Shown here one piece after another: positions 53,924 to 62,399 of a stretch of DNA of 64,000 nt (positions are counted from its first letter, which is position 1; the number at the start of each line of letters is the position of its first letter). The DNA comes from Corticicoccus populi (GTDB lineage Bacteria; Bacillota; Bacilli; Staphylococcales; Salinicoccaceae). The position numbers and the translations under genes are program-made. The notes under the pieces are model-generated. The model had not been told where the DNA came from. It made no database searches and was given only the letters and a program-made list of their open reading frames with translations. The stretch covers positions 124,001 through 188,000 of the forward strand of contig NZ_JBHUOQ010000003.1 of the NCBI RefSeq assembly GCF_042686195.1, written 5' to 3'.

Positions 53924-54754
53924 ATGAAAGTTGCCAAATATTTATTGACTGTACTGGCATCAACTGCAGTTTTAGCAGCTTGTCAAAACGATACAGAACC
54001 TGAGGCAGAGTCGGATGAAGAGACAGTGCCTGTAACTGATGATGGTAACACGGATGCATCGGAGGAGGAAGTATCTGAAGAACAGGAAAACGATTTAAAT
54101 ACTGAAGCGGACAGCAGTGATGAAACTGAAGAAATAGAACAGACAAATAATGACTCTTTTAATAAAGTAATAGATCAGGCAGAAGATATCGAAAGCTATG
54201 AAGCGGCAGTGAATCTTTCAGCTGCGATTGATGATGAAGCACCTGCAGAACTTTCTGCGGAAGTGAGTTTTATTAACGGTGATCCGCCGTCCCTGCAGCT
54301 TTCTTCAAACGGTGAGGACCGTACAATATCAAAAGACGGTCACTTTTATTTCTATACAGGTGAAGAATGGGTGAATGCAACGGAGTCAGTGTCTATCGAC
54401 AGTCTGTTTTTTGTCACTTATGAGAACACTGTACGTGCGATCGCAGATATTGGAGACTCCCTCGAAGTCGATACAACGGACGGGGCACGGACTTACACAT
54501 ATGAAGGGACAAACAGAGATGTGTACAGTGCTTTCGAAGAACTCTTTAAAGTCAGTTTCGGCACTGTGAATACATCAGAGGTGGAAAGTAAACTGACTGT
54601 TGAAGTCGATGAAAATGATTTAATCCGCTCCATAGAATATTCTGCGGGCGGAGAAGATGCGGAAGGTTCCTTCCAGCTTGAAGGCAGTACTGAATTTACA
54701 ACATTTAATGATGTCGAGGACATTGAACTTCCGGAAGATGCAGTAGAAGAATAA
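53924..54754 (+). CDS. Acidic lipoprotein with LolA-like C-terminal domain (paralogue)
   Basis: 276-residue lipoprotein. Lipobox LAACQN near residue 21, a Glu/Asp/Ser/Thr-rich linker to about residue 75, then a domain with EDIESYEAAVNLSAAI, SKDGHFYFYTGEEW and TYTYEGTNRDVYSAFEELF. The last stretch resembles the same position of the lipoprotein at 41391-42443, so the two are probably paralogues in the DUF6612/LolA-like group. ATG at 53924 has AAGGAG 8 bases upstream, better than the ATG at 53918. Function unknown. Confidence 0.8.
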   Translation: MKVAKYLLTVLASTAVLAACQNDTEPEAESDEETVPVTDDGNTDASEEEVSEEQENDLNTEADSSDETEEIEQTNNDSFNKVIDQAEDIESYEAAVNLSAAIDDEAPAELSAEVSFINGDPPSLQLSSNGEDRTISKDGHFYFYTGEEWVNATESVSIDSLFFVTYENTVRAIADIGDSLEVDTTDGARTYTYEGTNRDVYSAFEELFKVSFGTVNTSEVESKLTVEVDENDLIRSIEYSAGGEDAEGSFQLEGSTEFTTFNDVEDIELPEDAVEE

Positions 54755-54797
54755 AAGAAGCGGATTCGTCAAAATGGCGGGTCCGCTTCTTCTGTTT
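54753..54797. terminator. Bidirectional terminator
   Basis: AGAAGCGGA and TCCGCTTCT arms with a loop of about 18 bases between convergent genes, with T-rich flanks on both strands. Confidence 0.8.
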
Positions 54798-55635
54798 ACA
54801 AGTAATGTGTTTCCAAATAATCGGCAACGCCGTATTCATCATTAGAAAATGCTGTGACATCATCGGCAGCATTCAGTATCTCATCAGGAGAGCCTTTCAT
54901 AGCAGTACTTTTACCGCAGGCATCAAACATTGACAAATCATTCATGGAGTCACCGAAGGCATGAACATCTTTAAAATCAATATTGTAGTGGTCGAGGAGG
55001 ACTTTTAAACCGGTTGCCTTGTCTTCGCCGGCCTGCATCACTTCACAGTTGTGACGGCTGGTTTTATACAGGGCGCAGCCGAGGTCGTCTTTTCTGTTTT
55101 CCAGGTAATCATGCCAGCGGTCTATTTTCTTTAAGTCTTTACTGATGAAGAATACTTTCAGTATCTGACTGTAATCGATGGAATCGACCCATTGGACATT
55201 ACTTTCTGCTGTTTCGTTCATCAAGATTTCTTCGTAAGGTTTTAAAGTCTCCGGCGTATCTAAAGAGAAGTCACGGAGAGAATATTCTTTATCCGCTTTT
55301 AACGTATGAGCGGGTGTCTGTGCAGTAAATGTCTCATAATAAATTTCATTTTCACGGGCATGTTCTAATATCTCTATGACCGTTTCTTTCTTAAATGTTT
55401 TTTCAGAAACCAACCTGTCATCGATAAAGACACTCATGCCGCTTGCAGCAACATATCCTGCGAGCGGGACTTCCTTTGGTGTCACATTTAATATCTCCGA
55501 CTGTGTCCGTCCGGTTGCAAAAATAACTTTAATGCCTTTGTCATGCATTCTGCGGAATACATTTTTCAGACGGCTGCTCATTTGACCGTGGTCATTCAGT
55601 ACAGTTCCGTCCATATCTAACGCGATGGCTTTCAT
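54796..55635 (-). CDS. Cof-type HAD-IIB phosphatase
   Basis: 279-residue HAD hydrolase of the Cof/YidA group. Motif I LDMDGTVLNDHGQ at residues 6-18, motif II in IFATGRT, the Lys in DKATGLKVLLDHY and motif IV FGDSMNDLSMF near 220, with the IIB cap between. It dephosphorylates small phospho-metabolites in the cytosol; the substrate is not predictable. GAGGA precedes the ATG. Single gene. Confidence 0.9.
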   Translation of the reverse strand: MKAIALDMDGTVLNDHGQMSSRLKNVFRRMHDKGIKVIFATGRTQSEILNVTPKEVPLAGYVAASGMSVFIDDRLVSEKTFKKETVIEILEHARENEIYYETFTAQTPAHTLKADKEYSLRDFSLDTPETLKPYEEILMNETAESNVQWVDSIDYSQILKVFFISKDLKKIDRWHDYLENRKDDLGCALYKTSRHNCEVMQAGEDKATGLKVLLDHYNIDFKDVHAFGDSMNDLSMFDACGKSTAMKGSPDEILNAADDVTAFSNDEYGVADYLETHYL

Positions 55636-55754
55636 GAATGGGTCCTCATTTCTTTTTTGATAAATACAATGCTTTAAAAAATTAAGCTTAGTTTGACTAT
55701 AACAAATATGATAGAATATTTCTTAATAATTAAATGAATTCGGTGGTGAATGAT

Positions 55755-56444
55755 TTGCGGAAATATAAAAAATCCTTCCTTTACGGATTAATCATCGGAT
55801 TGGGATATATTCCTGTTGCCATTGCATTCGGTATTACAGCAAAACCTGTGCTGTCGCTTCTTGAAACCTTTCTAATGAGCGCCATGGTATACGGCGGTGC
55901 GAGCCAGTTTCTCACGATACAGATGCTCAGTGCATCAAGTGGTGCAGCAGCAGTCATTGCTGCAGTGTTTGTCCTCAACTCCAGACATTTTGTGATGTCT
56001 TTCAAAGTGAATTATGATTTAAAGCATGAATCTGTGTTAAAACGGCTGGTATTGTCTTCATATGTTACGGATGAAGGATTTGCTGCAACAGCAGATACAC
56101 CACCTGAATTAAAGCGTTTCAGCCATTATTTTATTGTATTTATCACGGCGTATTTTTTCTGGGTGCTCTTCTCACTCGACGGCTACCTTGCAGGGGAATG
56201 GATGGATGAACGGTGGATAAGTGCATCCGGTATCGCATTATATGCACTGTTTATCGCACTTTTAGTGCCTGCTGTCCGGACACATTATAAATACGGACTG
56301 ACGGCAGTTTACGGTATGCTGCTGCACTGGATTTTCAGTAATATTCCATTTATCCCGCCGGGAGCTGCTATTATTATCTCAATGCTTTTGGCAGCACTGG
56401 CCGGTTTTATTATGGAAAGGCGGGTGTTCAAGTGGTTGTCTTGA
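55755..56444 (+). CDS. azlC: AzlC-family branched-chain amino acid exporter subunit
   Basis: 229 residues, about six hydrophobic segments. Family marks are FLYGLIIGLGYIPVAIAFGI near the N terminus, MVYGGASQFLTIQML and VLNSRHFVMSF. Together with AzlD it exports branched-chain amino acids or analogues. TTG at 55755 is chosen because GGTGG lies 8 bases upstream; ATG at 55734 has no RBS. The azlD start overlaps its end by 13 bases. Confidence 0.9.
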   Translation: MRKYKKSFLYGLIIGLGYIPVAIAFGITAKPVLSLLETFLMSAMVYGGASQFLTIQMLSASSGAAAVIAAVFVLNSRHFVMSFKVNYDLKHESVLKRLVLSSYVTDEGFAATADTPPELKRFSHYFIVFITAYFFWVLFSLDGYLAGEWMDERWISASGIALYALFIALLVPAVRTHYKYGLTAVYGMLLHWIFSNIPFIPPGAAIIISMLLAALAGFIMERRVFKWLS

Positions 56445-56716
56445 TTATATGTCTGTGTCTCGCGACATTGATTACAAGAATCATTCCTGCATTTATGACA
56501 GGAAAAATGAACCTTCCGGAAGGTGTGGTTACATATTTGAATTTTATCCCGTATGCTGCGCTCGGAGTGTTAATATTCCCCGGAATTCTTGAAGTCCTGG
56601 AGTCACCTGTTGACGGACTTCTCGGTGGTTTGTTTGCAGTTGTACTGGCGATTCTCCGTGTACCGTTATTTTTTATCGTACTTGGGACGATTGTTTTTAT
56701 TTATTTTATTATGTAA
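56432..56716 (+). CDS. azlD: AzlD-family branched-chain amino acid exporter subunit
   Basis: 94 residues, three to four hydrophobic segments; LATLITRIIPAFM and YLNFIPYAALGVLIFPGI are typical of AzlD. GTG start at 56432 with GGCGGGTG 5 bases upstream, inside the end of azlC. The two genes are translationally coupled; the AEC-family gene follows 14 bases later and may be in the same transcript. Confidence 0.88.
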   Translation: MVVLIICLCLATLITRIIPAFMTGKMNLPEGVVTYLNFIPYAALGVLIFPGILEVLESPVDGLLGGLFAVVLAILRVPLFFIVLGTIVFIYFIM

Positions 56717-56730
56717 AGGTTTGGTGATGA

Positions 56731-57654
56731 ATGGGAGAATTTATATACATATTTAATAATGTCATGATTCCGATTGGAATTATCGTTATCATCGGCTATG
56801 TGGTTCAGCTGAAGTATAAGCTTGAGCGGGCGACGCTTGCCAAGCTGATGATCAATTATATTATGCCGGGATTTGTCTTTATGAACCTGTATGAAGCGGA
56901 TATTGATTTCATGCTGCTTTTATATGTGATTTTATTTTTGATTTTATATGCAGGTATTACATTTTTAATCTGTACATTAACTGCCCGGTGGATTGGTTTG
57001 AATTACGGCCATTCTATTTTATTCAGGAACTCCAATTTGTTCTACAATGCCGGAAACTACGGTGTGCCGGTCAATGATTTAGTGTTCAGAAGTGATCCGT
57101 TCGCCATGAGTATCCAGGTTATGATGATGGTGTTTCAAAATGTTTTTGCATTCTCCTACGGTATTATTTCATTGAGTGCGGAGCATACAAGTAAATTACG
57201 TGCACTTTTAAATTATTTTAAAATGCCGATTTTTTACGGTGTCAGTATCGGGCTTTTGTTCAATTATTTCAGTATTGGTGTGCCGGTCCCTGTTACATCA
57301 GCGTTTGATTACATCAGGAACGCAATGATTGCGGTGGTTCTGTTTACGCTTGGTGCACAGATTGCAGGCATTAAATTTAAAAAAATCAGAAGCAGTGCTT
57401 TTCTCGCGACAGCTGTGAGGCTGCTCGGCGGTCCTGTACTTGCTTTTCTGTTGTTATCATTATTCAATGTTGAGGGTATTGTTGCCCAGGCAATCATGAT
57501 TACGACATCGATGCCTGCTGCAGTCAACAGTTCAATCATTGCTGAAGCATACAGTGACGATCCTGAGTATGCAGCTGAGATTGTCATGCTCGGGACACTG
57601 CTGAGTGCCATAACCATACCGTTTGTGATCTATATTGCATTAAACGTTTTTTAA
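56731..57654 (+). CDS. AEC-family (auxin efflux carrier-type) transporter
   Basis: 307 residues with nine to ten hydrophobic segments. IMPGFVFMNLYEAD, NSNLFYNAGNYGVPV (conserved N-x-G-N-Y-G) near 108 and TSMPAAVNSSIIAE near 262 are family features. Carriers of this family move malate, amino acids or related anions. Close behind azlCD, so possibly one operon. RBS is a weak GGTTTGGTGA. Substrate not assigned. Confidence 0.87.
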   Translation: MGEFIYIFNNVMIPIGIIVIIGYVVQLKYKLERATLAKLMINYIMPGFVFMNLYEADIDFMLLLYVILFLILYAGITFLICTLTARWIGLNYGHSILFRNSNLFYNAGNYGVPVNDLVFRSDPFAMSIQVMMMVFQNVFAFSYGIISLSAEHTSKLRALLNYFKMPIFYGVSIGLLFNYFSIGVPVPVTSAFDYIRNAMIAVVLFTLGAQIAGIKFKKIRSSAFLATAVRLLGGPVLAFLLLSLFNVEGIVAQAIMITTSMPAAVNSSIIAEAYSDDPEYAAEIVMLGTLLSAITIPFVIYIALNVF

Positions 57655-57710
57655 AGAGACTCATGTGTTAAAATATATATAATTATATTCGGAACGTCGG
57701 GGGCGATGAC

Positions 57711-58742
57711 ATGAAGGAAGTCAGGGATTATTTAAAGCTGTACAAAGTCGTTGATTTAAAGAGGCTGGCAAAGACGATTGGTGTGAAGGGCTATTCAAAG
57801 CTTAAGAAAGATGATCTTATAAAGGAAATTGAAGCGGCTCAAAAGTCTCCGGAAGCGGCACATTATGCATACTGCTACATTGACAGCAGATCTTTTGATG
57901 CGTGGAGAAAACTTTCAGAGGACAAGACAGATAACCGTTTCAGGCTTGAGGATGTATTCGGCCTCTACATTATGGGTTATGCGTTTGAAATTGAAGAGGA
58001 CGAAGGAACTTTCTTCTTATCAGATGCCGTCCGGCAGTTATATAAAGAAGTCAATACTGAAGAGAATTATGAAGAGCGTCTTGAAGTGCAGCGGCGCCTG
58101 AATTTAGTGCGGGCTTCACTTCATTTATACGGGATTGTCAGTTTCGATCAGCTGATTCATCTGTTTAAAAAATACTATAATGAAGTGATTTCTGCAGATG
58201 AGCTGATTGCATTTTTAGACGGTTCTCCTTATGAAATTAATGTCAATCGTGACAGACGCGAGATTGTCATTGATGATATGAATGAAGAACAGTACCTGAT
58301 GGTGAGAAAACTTCAGGGCAGCCGTGACTACTATGAACCGGAATTTGCGAAATTTATCAAATTCAGTGACCCGAATTTTATCGATGAGTCCAGTGCACAT
58401 GAGACACTGAGGGAATTTGTTGAAAGAGAAATTCCGGGAAATACTGAAGAACTGCATCCGTCGTATATTCATCTGCTTCAGCTGATTATGAGCGGAAAAC
58501 AGCGTGAAGATATTAAGAATTATTTAGTATCTGAAGGTGTTCAATTCGATTCAGCTGATGAAGAAAATGCGTTTTTTGATAATATCGGCGGTATTGTAGA
58601 AAATACCAGACATTTTAAATACCGGGGTTTTAAAGAAAGAGAGCTTAAAACAAAAACAGTGGTGAAGGAAGAGAAGGTCGGGCGGAATGATCCGTGTCCG
58701 TGCGGCAGCGGCAGAAAATATAAAAAGTGCTGCGGAAAATAA
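57711..58742 (+). CDS. SAP/Rho_N-like plus SEC-C zinc-motif protein
   Basis: 343 residues. The N-terminal ~45 residues (YLKLYKVVDLKRLAKTIG, then GYSKLKKDDLIKEI) resemble Rho N-terminal/SAP-type helix-extended-loop-helix nucleic-acid binding motifs. A long, mostly helical central region with no recognised family follows. The C terminus is a canonical SEC-C motif, GRNDPCPCGSGRKYKKCCG, which binds one zinc and is known from SecA. GGGGGCGATGAC precedes the ATG. Monocistronic with its own hairpin. A nucleic-acid- or ribosome-related role is conjecture. Confidence 0.85.
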   Translation: MKEVRDYLKLYKVVDLKRLAKTIGVKGYSKLKKDDLIKEIEAAQKSPEAAHYAYCYIDSRSFDAWRKLSEDKTDNRFRLEDVFGLYIMGYAFEIEEDEGTFFLSDAVRQLYKEVNTEENYEERLEVQRRLNLVRASLHLYGIVSFDQLIHLFKKYYNEVISADELIAFLDGSPYEINVNRDRREIVIDDMNEEQYLMVRKLQGSRDYYEPEFAKFIKFSDPNFIDESSAHETLREFVEREIPGNTEELHPSYIHLLQLIMSGKQREDIKNYLVSEGVQFDSADEENAFFDNIGGIVENTRHFKYRGFKERELKTKTVVKEEKVGRNDPCPCGSGRKYKKCCGK

Positions 58743-58744
58743 TT

Positions 58745-58776
58745 TCAGCCTCTGCTTGATGCAGAGGTTTATTTAT
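58745..58776 (+). terminator. Intrinsic terminator
   Basis: CCTCTGC and GCAGAGG arms around TTGAT, followed by TTTATTTAT. Confidence 0.8.
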
Positions 58777-58793
58777 ATCAAAGGGGACATATA

Positions 58794-60383
58794 ATGAATC
58801 ATAACAGTTATCCATTTTCAATAAGCAGGCAGAGTGTGTATTCAAAAAATGGTATGGTCGCAACAACGCATCCTTTGGCATCTTCGGCAGGAACTGAAAT
58901 GCTGAAAAAAGGCGGTAATGCCATGGATGCAGCAATCGCAACCGCAGCCATGCTGACAGTCGTTGAGCCGACGAGTAACGGCATCGGGGGTGATGCTTTT
59001 ATGATTGCGTGGATGAACGGTGAACTTCACGGCATGAATGCGAGCGGCAGGTCACCGGAATCTTTAAGCATGGAAAAGGTGAAGGCAGCAGGGCATGAGG
59101 CACTGCCTGTTTACGGCTGGCTGCCGGTGACAGTACCTGGAGTACCGAAGGCATGGGGGACTTTAATTGACAAGTTCGGTAATTTGTCATTGAAAGAAGT
59201 TTTGGAACCTGCTGTTATGGCGGCACGTGACGGTTTTGTTGTGACACCGACAGTTGCGAAGTTCTGGCAGGCGGCGTATAAGAAGTTCGAAGTGGAAGTG
59301 GAAAATTTTGAAGAGATCAAGCCGTGGTTTGATGTGTTCGGCAATGCTCAAGCCGGGGAATTAAAGACACTCCCGGAACATTCTGAGACATTGATGGAAA
59401 TAGGGGAGACAGGCGGTGAGTCGGTTTATAACGGTGCACTTGCAGATAAAATAATTAAATATGCAGAGGAAACAGGCGGTCTGTTAACAAAAGAAGATTT
59501 ACAATCATTTGAAGTGGATTTTGTCGATACCATGCATTTGAATTATAAAGGTTACGATATTCATGAGATTCCGCCGAACGGTGATGGTATCTCTGCGCTG
59601 ATGGCGCTCGGCATGCTGAAAAATGATGATTTCAAAACACTTGATACGGATACATATCATTATCAAATCGAAGCGGTTAAACAGGCGTTCAGTGACATGC
59701 ATCAATTTGTTGCGGATGAAGATTATATGAATATGCCTGCAGAAGCACTGATTGATGCGGACTATCTTTTGAAAAGACGGGAAGAAATCGGGGAGTGTGC
59801 CGTGAAAAGAACGCATGGAGAACCTCCGAAAGGCGGAACAGTCTATCTGGCGGCAGCTGATAAAGAAGGCAATATGGTCTCCTATATCCAGAGTAACTAT
59901 ATGGGATTCGGCTCAGGGATTGTTGTACCGGGAACGGGGCTCGCACTTCAAAACAGGGGGCACAACTTCTCTATGGATCCGGACAATCCAAACTTCATAG
60001 GCGGTGGTAAAAGACCGCTTCATACGATTATTCCGGGTTTTATTACTAAGGACGGAAAACCTGTCGGCCCGTTTGGTGTAATGGGCGGCTTTATGCAGCC
60101 GCAGGGGCATCTCCAGGTGGTGATGAACCTGATTGACTTTGACATGAACCCGCAGAGTGCACTGGATGCACCGAGGTGGCAGTTTAAGGAACATCTGACG
60201 GTGGATGTTGAAGACAGATTTAATATGGATACTGCAAGAAATCTGGCGGCCCGCGGGCACAATATTACAGTGAATGTTGAGCCGAACCGTTTCGGGCGGG
60301 GCCAGATAATTATCAGGCAGGAAAATGGAACATATGTCGGCGGAACCGAATCCCGTACGGACGGTTCAATTTCGGCATATTAG
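58794..60383 (+). CDS. ggt: Gamma-glutamyltransferase, cytoplasmic type
   Basis: 529 residues, Ntn-hydrolase fold. The Thr that becomes the nucleophile after self-cleavage is Thr349 in PPKGGTVYLAAAD; upstream marks are GGNAMDAAIATAAML and EPTSNGIGGDAF; the small-subunit glycine loop is GGGKRPLHTIIPGF. There is no signal peptide, so it should act in the cytosol, like the staphylococcal Ggt that opens imported glutathione to release cysteinylglycine. AAAGGGGAC precedes the ATG. Followed 15 bases later by a CHR pair and an aldo/keto reductase, with no terminator until 62344, so these four probably form one operon. Confidence 0.9.
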   Translation: MNHNSYPFSISRQSVYSKNGMVATTHPLASSAGTEMLKKGGNAMDAAIATAAMLTVVEPTSNGIGGDAFMIAWMNGELHGMNASGRSPESLSMEKVKAAGHEALPVYGWLPVTVPGVPKAWGTLIDKFGNLSLKEVLEPAVMAARDGFVVTPTVAKFWQAAYKKFEVEVENFEEIKPWFDVFGNAQAGELKTLPEHSETLMEIGETGGESVYNGALADKIIKYAEETGGLLTKEDLQSFEVDFVDTMHLNYKGYDIHEIPPNGDGISALMALGMLKNDDFKTLDTDTYHYQIEAVKQAFSDMHQFVADEDYMNMPAEALIDADYLLKRREEIGECAVKRTHGEPPKGGTVYLAAADKEGNMVSYIQSNYMGFGSGIVVPGTGLALQNRGHNFSMDPDNPNFIGGGKRPLHTIIPGFITKDGKPVGPFGVMGGFMQPQGHLQVVMNLIDFDMNPQSALDAPRWQFKEHLTVDVEDRFNMDTARNLAARGHNITVNVEPNRFGRGQIIIRQENGTYVGGTESRTDGSISAY

Positions 60384-60398
60384 GAATGAAGGGATTAT

Positions 60399-60932
60399 AT
60401 GCAGCTGAAAATTTTTTGGGTGTTTTTTAAAGTGGGGATGCTCGGTTACGGGGGTGGCCCCGCCTCTATACCGCTTGTTAAGGCGGAAGTGGTGGATATT
60501 CACAAGTGGATGACCGACGAGGAGTTCCAGGATGTTCTGGCCATCGGCAATACACTGCCGGGGCCGATTCTTACGAAGATGGCCGGTTATATCGGCTACA
60601 TTAAGGCAGGCTGGACGGGTCTTGTGAATGCGGTGCTTGCAGCAATTTTACCGACTATTATTTTAATGATTATTTTATTGACACTGTTTGTTGAATTTAA
60701 GGATCTCGAATGGGTACAGGGGATGAGCAGAGGTGTCCTGCCGGTGGTCGGTGTCATGATGGCGCTGTTGACTTATGAATTTCTTGCGAAAGCGAAATCC
60801 GGCTCGACATGGTTGTTCATCATCGTATTTACGGTGGTATCAATCATACTGCTTGTTGTTCTTGATCTGCATCCTGCCATCTTAATCGCAGTCATTATCA
60901 TATACAGTATGTTCAGAAAGGAAGGGAAATAA
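60399..60932 (+). CDS. Half-size CHR transporter, first of second pair
   Basis: 177-residue single CHR domain membrane protein. GMLGYGGGPASIPLVKAEVV near residue 14 and NTLPGPILTKMAGYIGY near 55 are the CHR hallmark blocks, of a different subtype from the pair at 3.9-5.0 kb (GGGPASIP rather than GGGYxxLP/IP). Six or so hydrophobic segments. AAGGGA precedes the ATG. Its stop is directly followed by the ATG of the partner. Chromate, sulfate or another anion cannot be decided. Confidence 0.88.
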   Translation: MQLKIFWVFFKVGMLGYGGGPASIPLVKAEVVDIHKWMTDEEFQDVLAIGNTLPGPILTKMAGYIGYIKAGWTGLVNAVLAAILPTIILMIILLTLFVEFKDLEWVQGMSRGVLPVVGVMMALLTYEFLAKAKSGSTWLFIIVFTVVSIILLVVLDLHPAILIAVIIIYSMFRKEGK

Positions 60933-61463
60933 ATGCTTCTGTACTTTCAAATATTTTTGGCATTTTTTATTCCGGGAATTCTTGGGTACGGCGGTGGTCC
61001 TGCTTCTATACCGCTTGTTGAACAGGAAGTGGTCCAGAATTACGGCTGGATGACATCACAGGAATTCGCTGAAGTACTGGCACTCGGCAATGCCCTTCCG
61101 GGTGCGATTATCACAAAGATGGCGGGTTATATCGGCTTTCAGATAGGTGGTATTCCGGGTGCGGTGATTGCATTGACGGCAACAGTACTGCCGTCCTTGA
61201 TTTTGATGATTACACTTGCCGGTCTGTTATATAAGATGAAAGGGACAAAAAAGTTCGAAACATTAACGACTCTGGTCCGTCCCGTGGTTGCAGTGCTCCT
61301 CGGCGTCATCGCTTTTGATTTCTTCGGCGGTGCGTATATTGAGTCGGGAGTGGTCCATACGGTGATATTATCAACGGCAAGTTTCCTTTTATTAACGAAG
61401 TTTAAAGTGCATCCTGCACTTGTTATACTCGGCGGCTTAATTTACGGTGCATTATTATTATAA
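60933..61463 (+). CDS. Half-size CHR transporter, second of second pair
   Basis: 176-residue CHR protein, closely similar in layout to its neighbour: GILGYGGGPASIPLVEQEVV, GWMTSQEFAEVLALGNALPGAI (in order near 14-60), then three to four further hydrophobic segments. The ATG follows the previous stop with no gap; GGAAGGG lies in the end of the first gene. The tandem pair probably forms one heterodimeric transporter, part of the ggt operon. Confidence 0.88.
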   Translation: MLLYFQIFLAFFIPGILGYGGGPASIPLVEQEVVQNYGWMTSQEFAEVLALGNALPGAIITKMAGYIGFQIGGIPGAVIALTATVLPSLILMITLAGLLYKMKGTKKFETLTTLVRPVVAVLLGVIAFDFFGGAYIESGVVHTVILSTASFLLLTKFKVHPALVILGGLIYGALLL

Positions 61464-61481
61464 TTTACAGGAGGTATTTGA

Positions 61482-62324
61482 ATGGTTCATTCAATTAAAG
61501 ACACATATACACTTTCAAACGGGGTGGAAATTCCTGTGATGGGACTTGGTGTATATAAAAATACTGATCAAGAGGAACTGAAAGGTGCAATCGAGACTGC
61601 ACTTCAGGCGGGTTACCGTCATATTGATACTGCGGCAGTATATAATAATGAGGCCGGTGTCGGCCGGGCAGTCAAAGAGAGCGGGATTTTACGCGAGGAA
61701 TTATTTATTACTACGAAGGTCTGGAATACAGATCAGGGTTATGAAGAAACTCTCGCGGCTTTTGAGCGCAGCCTTGAAGCACTCGGACTTGAATATGTGG
61801 ATTTATATCTTGTCCACTGGCCGATGCCGGGGACCTATACAGACACATACCGTGCGCTTGAGACATTGTATGATTCCGGAAAAGTCAGAGCGATTGGTGT
61901 CAGTAATTTCCATGAACATCACCTGGAAACATTATTTAAAGAATGCAGAATAAAACCTGTACTGAACCAGGTGGAGTATCATCCACATCTGCCCCAGAAA
62001 GCATTAAAAGAATTCTGCGGGAGACATGATATTCTGCTTGAAGCATGGGCACCATTGAAGCGGGGCGGATTGTTTGATCACCCGGTCATTGTTGGTGCGG
62101 CTGAAAAGTACGGAAAATCCCCGGCACAGATCATTCTTCGGTGGGATATTCAGAACGGTGTGTCCACCATCCCGAAATCAGTGACACCGGAACGTATTAA
62201 GGAAAATGCTGATATTTTTGATTTTGAGCTGACGAATGAGGAAATGCAGCAGATGGATACGCTGGAAAATGGTGAACGCATGGGGAAAAATCCTGATGAA
62301 GTGACACTGGAATCATTTGAATAA
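61482..62324 (+). CDS. Aldo/keto reductase
   Basis: 280 residues, AKR (beta/alpha)8 barrel of the 2,5-diketogluconate-reductase-like group. The catalytic tetrad is complete: Asp49 (YRHIDTA), Tyr54, Lys79 (TTKVW) and His112 (VHWPMPG). The NADPH-binding end has STIPKSVTPERIKEN. It reduces aldehydes or ketones in the cytosol; the physiological substrate is unknown (methylglyoxal is a common one for relatives). ACAGGAGG precedes the ATG. Last gene of the presumed ggt-chr-chr-akr operon. Confidence 0.92.
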   Translation: MVHSIKDTYTLSNGVEIPVMGLGVYKNTDQEELKGAIETALQAGYRHIDTAAVYNNEAGVGRAVKESGILREELFITTKVWNTDQGYEETLAAFERSLEALGLEYVDLYLVHWPMPGTYTDTYRALETLYDSGKVRAIGVSNFHEHHLETLFKECRIKPVLNQVEYHPHLPQKALKEFCGRHDILLEAWAPLKRGGLFDHPVIVGAAEKYGKSPAQIILRWDIQNGVSTIPKSVTPERIKENADIFDFELTNEEMQQMDTLENGERMGKNPDEVTLESFE

Positions 62325-62343
62325 TTAAGATTGAATATATTAC

Positions 62344-62384
62344 AGGAGTCTGATCCGGAATTTTCCGGTCAGACGCCTTTTTTA
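62344..62384 (+). terminator. Intrinsic terminator
   Basis: GTCTGATCCGG and CCGGTCAGAC arms around AATTTT, followed by GCCTTTTTT. Confidence 0.88.
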
Positions 62385-62399
62385 GAATGCGGCAGGTGA

